Source: Azolla caroliniana (Eukaryota; Polypodiophyta). Taken from it: a stretch of DNA of 64,000 nucleotides. The notes below the pieces were generated by a model. It did not search any database. It saw only the letters and a list, made by a program, of their open reading frames with translations, and was not told the DNA's origin. Location: NCBI GenBank assembly GCA_043228905.1, contig JBHGNT010000001.1, positions 17,050,001 through 17,114,000 on the forward strand, in the 5' to 3' direction. The first letter of the stretch is position 1. Each line of letters opens with the position of its first letter. Made by a program: the position numbers and the translations under genes. Positions 33,031 to 43,578 of the stretch are shown here, in pieces.

Positions 33031-33602
33031 CTCGGCCCGCTTAGCCGAAATGAGATTGGACTCTCTGTTAGAGCTTTGATTTCCTCATCACGTGGAGGCA
33101 GCTCGGCCTCGCTGATCTCTTCTTCAGAATTTGGAATGGAGTCAGATGGTATTGGAGGTGAAGGCAAGTACCATGAAGCAGAATTGTCAAATACGACATC
33201 TTGGCTTACGCGAACTTCCTTTGTTCGGGGGTTATAACACTTATACCCCTTCTGCTCATCTAAATAGCTGACCAAGATGCACTTCTCAGCTTTGGCATCA
33301 AGCTTCCTTGTCTTCTCCTTTGGCACACGAACTTACACAACGTTGCCGAAAATCCTCAAGTATGCCAAGGGCGGCTTCTTTCCGAAATACAACTCGTGTG
33401 GCGACACTCCTCCATTAGCAGAAGTCTGATTCTGTAAATAAATAGCCATCCTCACGGTTTCGACCCAATAAAACTTCGGCATATGCTTCTCTTCAAGCAT
33501 TGCCCTAGCCGCTTCTTCCATTGTCCAATTCTTCCGCTCGGCCACGCCATTCTGTTGCGGCGTGTATCTACACGAGAATTCGCGTCCAATTCCTTCCTTC
33601 TA
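33031..33602 (-). pseudogene. A integrase C-terminal half
   Basis: The segment from the LINE insertion point reads GREFSCRYTPQQNGVAERKN, holding the integrase glutamate, then ARAMLEEKHMPKFYW and HELYFGKKPPLAYLRIFG, the usual Copia order. The stretch ending GYKCYNPRTKEVRVSQDVVF is the C-terminal domain. It lacks its upstream half, which lies beyond the LINE at 38190. Confidence 0.8.
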
Positions 33603-33867
33603 TCAAAGCTCTCTGTAAGTTCACTCCGGCCATCGTTTTCTACGTTCTATAGCTCGTTGGAAAGCTCTTTGAGAGAGCTTTCTAAAGAATGTTCATTTAC
33701 TGAATTCCGTTACCGTGGCGAGAAGTTATGAGCATTTTCATCCGCAGCCATCTTTGCCCCACGGTTCCTCAAACGGAAGGTAGATTTTGAAGCCCTAAAT
33801 CGAGTGAAAGGTACATTCTCTCTCCTTCCCTCTTTGTCTCTCTTTTCCCGTACGGTTTGTCCCTACA

Positions 33868-34737
33868 ATGGCAAATACTCGTAAAACCGCCGCAAAGTTT
33901 GGGGGTATGATTGATAATGAGCCGAGATCACCAACAAATCTCGATTCTAATGCAATGGACAAAATGCTTATGAGTCACTTGATTTCTCTTCAAGAAACCA
34001 TAAACAAGCAAGGTGAAGAGATTAGGATGTTAATGAAAGAGAATACTAAGCTCCAAAGTGTTGTCATTGAGAATGAAAGTCTTAAACAAGTGGTTGCAAA
34101 ACTTCAAGAAGAGATTCAAGAATGTAAAAGAGCTTCATTTGAAACAAATGAGCGCCTTAACAAGATTGAGTTAAAGGAAGCATTAAAAGAAGAAAAATTG
34201 GATACGATGAGGCGGGATGTAAGTGAGATGAAAAATGTATGTACAACGAAGTCATGGGCCGATGTATGTGGTGGGGATGTGTTATCAAACTCATCTAATA
34301 TGCATGTGATGCATCAAGAGAAGAATATAGAAAGCATAGATGTCCGAGAATTGAAAGAACGCGAACGACGATCAAAGAACATTGTCGTCCGTGGGATTAA
34401 AGAAGAGAGTATGGAAACACCCGCATCCCTTGGAAAGGCCATTGGTGAATTTTTTAGCATGCATTATGGGATGTCAGATGTGAATGTATATGGGGCACAC
34501 CGAGTTGGGAAACATGGTGTTACTCGCTCCGGAGAAAGGCCTATTGTATGCACAATGACAGATGATACAAAGCGGCGGATCATACTCGAAAATAGTTGGG
34601 TATACCTCAAAGGTACACAATGCTTTGTGAGTGAAGATCGTACTATCTCACAACAAAATGCTCGTCGTAAAGCATATGAAGAAAGATTGAAAAACAAGGT
34701 TAAGGATGTGCCTAAAGATGGAAATGTAGGCAAATAG
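33868..34737 (+). CDS. LINE ORF1 protein, coiled coil plus RRM-like region
   Basis: 289 residues from ATG 33868 (TACAATGGC). Residues about 40-115 form a coiled coil rich in K, E, L and Q (QEEIQECKRASFETNERLNK). The C-terminal half contains RRSKNIVVRGIKEES, VYGAHRVGK, GERPIVCTMTDDTKR and CFVSEDRTISQQNARRKAYE, the arrangement known for L1/L2-like ORF1 proteins that bind RNA and act as chaperone in the RNP. No CCHC zinc knuckle is present, unlike many plant L1 ORF1 proteins. The frame is intact, and ORF2 follows 6 bp later. Confidence 0.75.
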   Translation: MANTRKTAAKFGGMIDNEPRSPTNLDSNAMDKMLMSHLISLQETINKQGEEIRMLMKENTKLQSVVIENESLKQVVAKLQEEIQECKRASFETNERLNKIELKEALKEEKLDTMRRDVSEMKNVCTTKSWADVCGGDVLSNSSNMHVMHQEKNIESIDVRELKERERRSKNIVVRGIKEESMETPASLGKAIGEFFSMHYGMSDVNVYGAHRVGKHGVTRSGERPIVCTMTDDTKRRIILENSWVYLKGTQCFVSEDRTISQQNARRKAYEERLKNKVKDVPKDGNVGK

Positions 34738-34743
34738 GGACAC

Positions 34744-37700
34744 GTGATCTATGAGACTAACCCACCCCTTTTACGACTATGCTTTTGGAATTGCAATGGA
34801 TACCCATGGAATGCGGGATTTGGCATAGAGGAGTTCACCAATGACTCGGATATCACACTTCTTGTTGAAACATGGGAGCATGATACTCAAAGGATTCAAG
34901 GTTTAGGAAACTATAATGTACACTCTTTGATATGGAAGAAAAATCCAAGACAAAGAAGAGGACAAGGAGGGGTGGCATGTTTGATTAAGAAGGAAATAGA
35001 GAAATATGTGTCAATCATAAAAAATGATGAAAATAAATGCTACATATGGCTCAAAATAGAAACACCTAATGATTTGCCCACTTTTGTTGTTGGATGTTAC
35101 ATTCCTCATCAAGATTCTAACTTTTATGCTTGTTTGGATAAAGATCAACCGTTTGCCAATCTAGAAGATGATATTGCTTATTTCAAATCCAAAGGGGAAG
35201 TTATTGTCTTTGGTGACATGAATGCTTGTACAAGAAGTTTCCAACTTGATTCACAAGAATCTTTCATGCCACATATCTCAAGGATGCAAGAGGATATGCA
35301 AATGTATAACCGCTCTTCTAGCGATGAAAAAGATCCGGACCAATTTGGGAAGTTACTCCTACAAATGTGCAATAGTACCGGATTGCTTATTGCAAATGGT
35401 ATTTCCTTATGGCCCAACACTAATGGTTTTACATGTAGAAAATACAACGGAAATAGTGTGATTGATTATGTGCTACTTTCCGAAGGTATTTTTGATCGTA
35501 TACATAAATTCTCACTTGGTGAATGGACACCGGAATCAGATCATAGGCCTTTATGTATTGATCTCAAATGTATGCATAGGTTTGATTGTGAGAAGGCTAT
35601 TGAAGATAATAAACAACCGCTCTTGAGCATGAACCTTAAGCGAGCACCCATGTATTCCAAGATGGTTGAGGATATGTTACAAATGACAAAGATACAACAT
35701 GGTGCCACACTAGAATGCAAATGGGAAGCTTTCAAGAAAGTCATTCTCTCATGTACAAACAAATGTTTTTCGACCAACCGCACATCTTGGAAATGCACCA
35801 AGAAACTTAGGAAAAAATGGTTTGATAAAGAATGTCGTGAAGCTCGAAAGTGCCTTATGGTTTTGGATGTAGTTAAGGATAAAGAGAATTACCAAAAGCA
35901 TTTGCATGAGTATAAAAGGCTTATTCAAAGAAAGAGAAGAATATGGGAAGTTACTCAACAATTTATCCAAACGCAAGAGAAAGCACATGCATGTGCTAAA
36001 TTTTGGGGAAATCTAAAGGGAAAACGTGTTGAGAGTTATGGTGACTTAACTCTTCACGACTTGTCTATGCATTGTAAGAATTTATATGAGTTATCTCTTG
36101 CCGGAAAGATGATGTGTTATGGTTCTCTTTCACATATGCCTTCCTTCTTTACAATTGAAGATATATGCATAGGACTTAAGAAATTGGCCTCTCGAAAGGC
36201 AAGCGATCTTCAATGTATAAAGGCTGAAATGCTCAAATGGACAGGAAAGGAAGCACATATATGGATAAGCGATATGTTTAATGATGCATTGCAACATGGT
36301 ATGCCGTACGATTGGACTACAAATTGGATCAAACCTTTACATAAAGGTGGAGATATAAATAATGTAAACAACTATCGAACCATCATGGTTGGCTCATTAA
36401 TGGCAAAACTATTTGGATGTATAATGGAATCAAAGATAAGTGTATGGGCTGAAAAAAGTGGTAAGAGAGCTTATGGACAAGCTGGCTTTCGGAAACACCA
36501 TAGCACCATTGATCACCTTATCACCCTTCGAGTATTAATGGAGGAAAGTCGCCTTAGAGGTAAAGGTTTATATTGTTGCTTTGTAGACTTCAAGAAAGCT
36601 TTTGATATGGTACCTCGTGAGCATCTTTGAATGGAAGAACTTGAGGTGCCAAGTGAATATATGCTTGCAATTTCCCGAATTTATGAGAAGGTTATATGTT
36701 GTGTGCGCATGAAAGATAAACTTTCAGATTTTTTCAAAAGCACTATTGGTGTTAAGCAAGGATGCCCACTCTCACCAACACTATTTGGTCTATGCATTGA
36801 TGAATTGGAAGAAATGGTTACCAAGTTTGCAAAGGAAGAATGTGTTGAAGAAGTTGCCATTGGGAATCTTGTGATTATGCTTTTGCTATATGCAGATGAC
36901 GTAGTGCTTTTTGCAAATACTTTAGGAGATGCACAAAAGCTTATGAAGGCATTGGAAAAATTTTGCATGCATACTAAATTAAGTGTCAATAGCTCTAAAA
37001 CAAAGATTATGCTTGTGAAGAGCCAAAAAAGAGATAAACCATGCATTATGTACAACAATGAGCCACTTGAATGTGTGGAAAGCTTCAAATATCTTGGCCT
37101 TGAAGTTCCTTCAAATCATAGATGGAATGAATGTGCTACACGCCGCTTAGAGGCGGGCAAATGAGCATACTATGCATTTGAGAACACATGCAATCTTGGA
37201 GATATTAAGTGTTGGGTCCTCAAGAAATATCTTTTTGACACTTTGGTGACACCAGTTCTTCTCTATGGGGTGGAAGTATGGGGTGGTAGCATCCCTAAGT
37301 CTATGTGGAAAGAGTTTGAAAATGTCCAAAAGCATTTTCTTACCAAGTTTCTACAAGTTAAGAAACAAACGCCCTACACCCTCCTCCTCCTTGAGACGGG
37401 ATCGCTTCCCATTGAGATCATGGCCATGGAAAGGGTTGTTGAATACATGCTTAAGGTTCAAAAAAGTCCCTCACATCGACTTCCTAGAATTGCGTGGGAA
37501 GCAAGCAAAAAGATCCAAAAGACGCATAAAAGCAAAATTTTATGTTCCGGTTGGATGCAAGATATAGAAAAATGGTTTGGTAGATGGGATGCGAGACACT
37601 TGCTTCATGATGCATCATTAGATTCCTCTGTAAATGAGGCATTTTTGCAACGCCAATGTATCATGACATGGGACAAATGTGGAGGCTCACGCTTCACACA

Positions 37701-38112
37701 TTATACTACACATGTTGCACCTAACTACAAAACCATATTCTTTGCGGAACGGGGAAATCGTACACATCCATACATGTTAGAGCCCATACCGTTATCTGCC
37801 ATTCGAACCATTGCTTCCATGCGACTTAGCTCACATGCATTGCGATGTGAAACAGGGCGTTGGGGTACAAGTGATGAGAGTGGTCGGCTATGCACACTTT
37901 GCCCTAAACAAGTTCGCGAGTCTGAGTATCACACTTTGATACAATGCTCTGCCTTTGATCATATTCGACCATGCTTTCCACATCTCTTCGATCGAGCCCA
38001 ATCTTTGCATGAATTCCTCTCACAACCACAATGTGCACTCTCGATTGCAACATTCATTGGTAAAGTTCTTGAACATCGAGAGTCACTACTCACTTTCACA
38101 CGTATCACGTGA
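34744..38112 (+). pseudogene. LINE ORF2, endonuclease and reverse transcriptase, two nonsense codons
   Basis: One reading frame of 1123 codons with TGA at 36628-36630 and 37162-37164. The N-terminal apurinic-type endonuclease shows FWNCNGYPWN, LLVETWEH, FGDMNACTRS and ESDHRPLCIDL, so its catalytic residues look intact. The reverse transcriptase has WIKPLHKGGDINNVNNYRTI, QAGFRKHHSTIDHL, CCFVDFKKAFDMVPREHL, KQGCPLSPTLFGLCIDEL and LLLYADDVVLF (YADD). The C-terminal CTLC...EYHTLIQC is the CCHC finger usual for LINEs. Both stops lie where Trp or Arg is expected. The enzyme nicks target DNA and primes reverse transcription there. Confidence 0.85.
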
Positions 38113-38189
38113 AATGTAATATTTTTGGTCTCATAGGTCATATTTGATCTCCGAAGACGATAATATAATCTATCTATCTATCTATCTAT

Positions 38190-38800
38190 AAATAAATTGT
38201 GAACTGGTCGGAAAAGTACTACTTCTTGCCATTAGACCGTAGGCATTTGATCTTATGCCATGTTTCCCTTTCGGCAAGGTTCTTTACCTTTAGGAACTAT
38301 GCGAAGACTTCGCTCTTCTTTGCGATTGTAAATTGCCCAGGTATGCCGAGTGAAGTCATCGATAAAGGTTACGAAGTAACGGCTTCCACCGAGACTCACG
38401 TTCTGTGCCAGTCCCCATACATCTGAATGGATTAAGTCGAGCGGATTTTGACTCCGATTACGCCCGTTTGGGAATGGAAGTCGGTGCTGCTTCCATAGTT
38501 GGTAGGCTTCGCAGACTTGGCCATTACGGCCCTGAAATTTCGGTAATTCGAAAACAGTGTTCTTCGTCTGCATTTCAAGAAGCCGTGGGAAGCGAACGTG
38601 GCCAAACTGCTTGTGCCATAGGTTGATATCCAATTCGACCTTCTGTCCTTTCGTAAACAGCGCGGTTCCGGCTTGGTTGGTGTCGAGGATGAACATCCTC
38701 CCTTCAGGGCGCCCGCGCGATAACTTGCCCATCCTCTTCAATGTAGCACCCAAGGTGCGTGAATCGAACTTGCATCCCCTGGTCGACGATCTAACCAATC
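38190..38800 (-). pseudogene. A pre-integrase finger and integrase N-half
   Basis: The segment GRMFILDTNQAGTALF and INLWHKQFGHVRFPRLLEMQ hold the two histidines of the HHCC finger; CEAYQLWKQ shows that the last cysteine is tyrosine (TGC to TAC). The core starts LDLIHSDVWG with the first catalytic aspartate, and GGSRYFVTFIDDFTRHTW follows. At 38190 it is cut by the LINE. A TAG in YFSDQF context lies at about 38208. Confidence 0.75.
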
Positions 38801-39985
38801 GACACCAGGTTTTTGGTTATTGTTGGGACATGCAACACGTTCATAAGTTTCCCTTTTTGCCCGACGTGGCTGAGAGGAACTTCTCCGACATGTTCGATGG
38901 TATGCGGAGTGTCGTGTCCCATTTCAACCACTCCTTGTTTTTCCGGTTTCTCCAAGTACGAGAACCATTCCTCATTACTCATCATATGATTTGATGCTCT
39001 GGAATCGACATACCACACCTCGCTCGATTTCGAGGTGTTCACGGCCATCGAATTGGCCTTGTGCTTCATTATGAAGGTTGGGCCCGATCCATTTACGGCT
39101 TGTTCAGAGCCTTCGGCATAGTGCGATTTATGACGCCTTCCTGTGTCTCTTCTGCTCGATTTGGCTTTGTCCGAATCGGCTCTCTTCTTCCATAACTCAC
39201 TCTCCCTGTGGCCTTTCTTGCCACAGTACCAACATTCCGTTGTGGCCTTCTCTTGCCGGCTTCCGGCGCCGCTATGACTTCCCCTACTTCCGGAGGGTTC
39301 GGATTTGCTTCCGGCATTTCGATTATGCCGCAGGTTCTGCTCTTTTCGGCCGCCTCCATTGCGCGCCGATCTGCCACGACTATGGGGCCTATCTTCCTCT
39401 ATGTACATCTTGATGTCGGTGTGCGTACTTGTTGACGCACCTGCATGATTTTCTTCCACGAGCAACATCGACTGAAGCTCGAAGAACGAAGGTGTAATCT
39501 CCCTTGTGTAGATCGCCGTTCGGAACGCTCCGAACTTTGACGCTAACCCACCAAGACAAAACTGCACCATTTCGTCCTCCTCAACATTCACGTTGACGGA
39601 GGTGAGGGAATCATAGATCTCCTTGATTCGGGCCGTGTAATGGGCCACAGACAGATCTTTCTGTCGGACATTGTTGAGCTCCTGTCTGAGCTGCAGCTTC
39701 CTGGCCGTTGTGCTAGCGACAAAAACCCTCTTGAGATTCACCCTCGCGTCCTTTGGTGTCTTAGCATCCTGAATGTAGCTGAAGAGCTGGTCGCTCACAT
39801 AGGATGAGAAGCAGTAGAGAACTTTGCATGCCACTTGTTACCAAGCCGAAAAATCTTTGTGTTTCGATTTGGGTGCTGCATCATTAGCTCCTTCAACATA
39901 ACTCTAGTAACCATGACCAAGCAGATGCTGGTGCATCTTGTACGACCAAGATGCGTAGTTGCACCTGTCGAGCTTCCCATTCCTC
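38791..39985 (-). pseudogene. A gag and aspartic protease
   Basis: Begins at ATG about 39985-39983 (MDRGMG). The capsid-like UBN2 region follows, with VSDQLFSYIQDAKTPKDA and LQLRQELNNVRQKDLSV. The zinc knuckle CWYCGKKGHRESEL has lost its last cysteine (Leu). The protease active site reads VWYVDSRASNHM, where DSG has become DSR. The end is GEVPLSHVGQKGKLMNVLHV, the conserved pre-integrase segment. One stop near 39833 splits the gag. Confidence 0.75.
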
Positions 39986-40028
39986 TATCCATATTGCTGT
40001 CTTATCCTTTTTGACAGAAAACAATAAC

Positions 40029-40479
40029 TGTCATGATATGGCAAGACTCGAACCCATGACCTTATGTTACATGGGCCGAGCTCTTGACCATTAGATTATA
40101 AGTTGTAATATAAAAGTTATTTAAGTTTTACTATAGAAAATAGATGTATATTCCAGATTTCTTTGGAACATTCTAGAAACTTCAGCAGTACTCCTGAGAA
40201 CACTATAAAAGGAGGCACAAGGCATTATTTCGAACCAAATCGGTTCAACACCAGTCTTAAGCCTCCTAGCTACTATTGTATATTCTCTTAACATAATATA
40301 TATCTTTTGTTATCATCATTCTCTCTCACTCTCTCTCACTCTCTCTCACACTCACTCTTTCCTTGTCTCGAGAGTTCTACACCTCCCTTAGTACTAGTCC
40401 TCATATTTTAGTACTAATTCCTTTTTTGTCTCAGTACTGTTCCTGACAATACTTCTCTATCTTAGTACTGCTCCTAACA
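40029..40479 (+). repeat. E 5' LTR (451 bp)
   Basis: Starts TGTCATGATATGG and ends CTCCTAACA. A TATA box, CTATAAAAGG, is at about 40203-40212, so transcripts should begin near 40232-40240. It contains CT-rich repeats at 40320-40365 and four TTAGTACT/TCAGTACT-type repeats at about 40390-40475. Just inside the start lies a minus-strand tRNA-like stretch. Confidence 0.65.
40036..40110 (-). repeat. tRNA-like (Pol III promoter-like) stretch
   Basis: Read on the minus strand it has an A-box-like TAATGGTCAAGAGC and a B-box-like GGGTTCGAGTCTTGCC about 30 bp apart. It lacks a full cloverleaf. It may be a SINE head or part of the E LTR. Confidence 0.35.
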
Positions 40480-40575
40480 GTTTGAACCAACTTTGGTCTC
40501 CTTCGTTCTCTTCATTTATCTTCTTACTTCTCCGTCCCTTTATACTAATATCTTATTCCTCTTTTCTCTCATACT

Positions 40576-40747
40576 ATGACCACTGTTAACGCTCAAGAAT
40601 ATCAATCCATTTTTTCGGAGTTGCAATGCTTGAAAGAGAAGTTTCTTGCATTGGAACAAGAAAATCAACAACTATTGGGGGAGTTTCAACAAATCGCCTT
40701 AGAGAAGCAGCATACGCAACAACAACACGGGGAACTAACATTACGTG
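40576..40747 (+). pseudogene. E gag N-terminus
   Basis: ATG at 40576 begins MTTVNAQEYQSIFSELQ, a glutamine-rich coiled coil (LALEQENQQLLGEFQQ) as at the N-terminus of Tf1/sushi-type gag. The frame is cut at 40747 by the solo-LTR-like insertion and resumes at 41487 with QQLEETIVTMQEQ. Confidence 0.7.
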
Positions 40748-41481
40748 TTGTCGTGCCTTTCGGCTCCAGATCATTGCGTGAGTCGGGCGGGAAGCATAGA
40801 GGTTTTGGACTAGGAGAAAAGGAAAATCTAAGGCAATGAAGAATATGAAATATGTTGTAAGAAAGAAAGATATGAAAAACTCGTGAATCCCACGAGTATA
40901 ATGTATTAGAGAGTACTCAGATTAAGAGAGAGAAAAAAATAGTTAGCAAATTTGTGAATCCCACGATTATATTATATTAATCCACCTTTGTAAAATAAGC
41001 AACAACCCCCCATACATCTTTCTCTCCTCCTTATATAAGGATGGAAGAGGCTAAGCATAACTTCATGCTTTTTCTAAAGTGTTCATGCACACTAAATGTG
41101 CATGAGTTGCCTTTTTACACTATGCTTTTATTTCCTAAATATAGTGCTCATGCTCGCTAGATGTGCATGAGTCATTTTTTTATTGGTGTACATTTTTCTT
41201 ATAAATAAAGTATTCACGCATTCTAAAAAATGCATGACTTACCTTTTAATAAAGGTAGGCGTAAATAAAGGTCTTATGCGTATTAAATCTACATTTAAAA
41301 CACTTAGGATAAGTTAGTACAATGGTAAGGTTGGGGTTTGTCTACGTGGAGGTATAGGGTTTGAATTTTGCCTTATGCATGTAATAAATATTTTTAATAT
41401 TTTATTTTATTTATTATACGTACTTTAAATCGGATATAGTATTTTACATATTTCACGTAGTGTGTGATTCACATTATGACA
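40748..41481 (-). mobile_element. Solo-LTR-like insertion in E gag
   Basis: About 734 bp of non-coding DNA interrupt the E gag frame. The flanks ACGTG (40743-40747) and GCGTG (41482-41486) form an imperfect 5 bp target duplication. On the minus strand the insert begins TGTCATAATG, like the E LTR. It contains a plus-strand tRNA-like stretch at 41302-41366 with A-box-like TAGTACAATGGTAAGG and B-box-like GGGTTTGAATTTTGCC. Confidence 0.55.
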
Positions 41482-41486
41482 GCGTG

Positions 41487-42313
41487 CAACAACTCGAAGA
41501 AACCATAGTAACAATGCAAGAACAAGGACCCAGTACGCAATAAGTTTATAAAGAACCCAAGATCCTCCTTCCCATGAAATTTGATGGAACGCGATCGCAG
41601 TTTAGAGGATTCCTTAATCATGTACGATTAGTCATTCAAATGCATCCTTCTCGATATCCCACCGATGCATCACGAGTGGGTTTAGTAGGCATGTTGTTAA
41701 GTGGCTTAGCTTTGGTATGGTTCGCTCCGTTGTTAGAAAAGGAATCTCCTTTACTAAACAATTTTGAAGAGTTTTTAAGTGAGTTTAAAGCCTGTTTTGG
41801 AGATACTGACAACATAAGGACAACAATCAACAAAATCCGACGATTACGTCAAGGTGATTGTCCAGCCTCCGCATACGCTGCAGATGTCTGCCTACTCGCC
41901 TCCGATATCCCTTGGGATGACCATGCACTTATGGAGCAATTTCGTTATGGTCTACGTAACGATGTCAAGGATTTATTCTTGACCTTCCCCGAAGAACCAA
42001 AGTCATTGACAGAAGAAATCAGTCGCGCGGTGAGATGTGACAACCATCTTTTCGAATGACGTTCAGAACATAAGTTCTAGATGCCAAGGGCAAGATCAGA
42101 GCCCATCTACATGTCAGTGGTAGCAAAACCTTTTCCAAGGGAGTCATATAATATGTCTCCAGTGAATACTCCAACTCCGTTGGAAATTGACACTACACGT
42201 CATCACAGACCATTATCGGAAGAAGAAAAGCAGTGACGCCGAGGAAATCGACTATGTCTTTATTGTGGTGGACTAGGGCATATTGTAGTGAACTGTCCCC
42301 ATAGGCCAAGAAG
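41487..42313 (+). pseudogene. E gag main part and zinc knuckle
   Basis: FDGTRSQFRGFLNHVRLVIQ, ALVWFAPLLEKESPLLNNFE and RLRQGDCPASAYAADV are the capsid-like region of Tf1/sushi-type gag proteins. After a frameshift near 42060 comes the CX2CX4HX4C knuckle CLYCGGLGHIVVNC at about 42258-42300. Two stops interrupt it (TAA after QGPSTQ near 41540; TGA at 42057-42059). Confidence 0.75.
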
Positions 42314-42469
42314 ACAAGTGAACCAAATAGTTTCTAGTTCTAATTGTACTAAACCCGAGACTATTTAAGTAGTAATATCTAATAGTCCTAATAGTACTAA
42401 TAGCCCAAATCTATCGAACAAATTTGATGTCCTTAGTTAGTTAGAAGAAGAGTTAAATGACTAAATCCA

Positions 42470-43068
42470 ACCAAAATAGGAGTCGATTGGTTGGACAACC
42501 CTAGATCTGTGCAGCCCATTAGTGGTTCCATTCCCACTAAGCAAGTTAGCAACGTGTTCTTAGCCCAAGTAACCATTAGTACTAAAAGTACCCCTCTAGT
42601 ACATGTCTCAACACTCCAAGATTCCGGAGCTAATTCTTGCTTCATGGATAGGAATTTTGCCCAAGCTCATCAGATATCCCTAAGAAAACTCCCGTGTCCA
42701 GTCTCTGTAGTAGTCATTGATGATCATCCCATTGCTTCCGGAAATATCATAGAAGAGTCAGAGTGCGTTAATATTGTCCTAGATAATTTAGCTTGTGTAG
42801 TATCCTTTAATATAATTAGTATCCCAGAACATCCCATTGTTTTGGGATTACCATGGTTTGAATTACATAACCCAGAGATAGATTGGAGAAGAAGGGAAAT
42901 CCGGTATCGACAAACCTGAGGATCTACTCATAAGATTGCAACAATTTCGCTACATCAGTTGCATGGGGAAGGACGCAAGGAATAAATGTTCTCTTCGTAG
43001 TATCAGTAAAACCCTCTAACACCACTAAAGAGGAGTCCACCGTTCAACTTCCAGAGAAGTATTGTCAT
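42470..43068 (+). pseudogene. E aspartic protease
   Basis: STLQDSGANSCFMD at about 42607-42648 is the protease active site (DSG), and PIVLGLPWFELHNPEIDW at about 42834 is the second conserved block; both agree closely with Tf1/sushi-type elements. The frame is open from 42491 to 42919, then passes into a linker that ends with LPEKYCH at 43068, where element N has inserted. Confidence 0.75.
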
Positions 43069-43578
43069 TGTTGTAAGTTTTAGGGTTAGGGTTAAGGACG
43101 ACGACGATGATGAATGATAACTATGATGATTGGTAATGAAGATAGACATGGTGATGGAGAGTATGATGGTGAGAGAGATCATATAGAGAAGCATTGCGGG
43201 GTGGGGGGTGGTGCCTAGAATGGCTCCACCCCCCTCCCAAGGGGGTTCAACATGAGAGAGGGAGAGAGAAGAGAAAAGGTGTCAAAGAGAGAGAGATTAG
43301 AGAGAAATGTTCATTCATGTTTCATTCATTCCCCATAAGGGGTTAAATAGTACAAGAGGGGGTAGATACATAGGGGTGTAAGCCCCATTGAGCATTCATA
43401 CTGGACACTCACTCACACCTCCTCGTATCCATCCACATGCACACACGTGTGCATGTGTTCACATACGTATAGACTCACAATTACATTTATGCCTCCTACA
43501 CAGACACAACAACATCATGATAACATTCGCTCCTCGATCATCACACTTGACTCTCCGTACATCTCGTACGGGGTAACA
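43069..43578. repeat. N left LTR
   Basis: 510 bp, beginning with a telomere-like TTTTAGGGTTAGGG. Followed by CAATATGGCACGCCCGTGGG, a possible primer-binding site that I cannot assign to a tRNA. Confidence 0.9.

Larger units (their letters stand above)
33603..38190 (+). mobile_element. Nearly full-length LINE (non-LTR retrotransposon)
   Basis: It comprises a short 5' leader (33603-33867), ORF1 (33868-34737), ORF2 (34744-38112) and a 3' end finishing in (ATCT)n at about 38169-38190 instead of poly(A). It sits in the A integrase; the flanks share TCTA, which may be a short target duplication but merges with the tail. Only two nonsense codons interrupt ORF2. A 5'-truncated relative lies at 57430-57928. 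Confidence 0.85.
30843..40028 (-). mobile_element. Ty1/Copia retrotransposon A, split by a LINE, 5' end lost
   Basis: On the minus strand: gag, protease, integrase, reverse transcriptase, in Copia order, then a basic tail and the 3' LTR (31303-30843). A LINE interrupts the integrase at 38190/33603. Element E begins at 40029, a few bases upstream of the A gag start, so E appears to have inserted into the A leader; the A 5' LTR is not seen. The RNase H region is deleted. A is related to C and D by LTR ends, tail and protein sequence. Confidence 0.8.

Noticed and set aside
40036-40110. A true tRNA gene
   Set aside because: A/B-box-like motifs only; no full cloverleaf or anticodon arm could be drawn.
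43069-43110. Interstitial telomere
   Set aside because: Only two or three TTTAGGG-like units, and they are part of both N LTRs.
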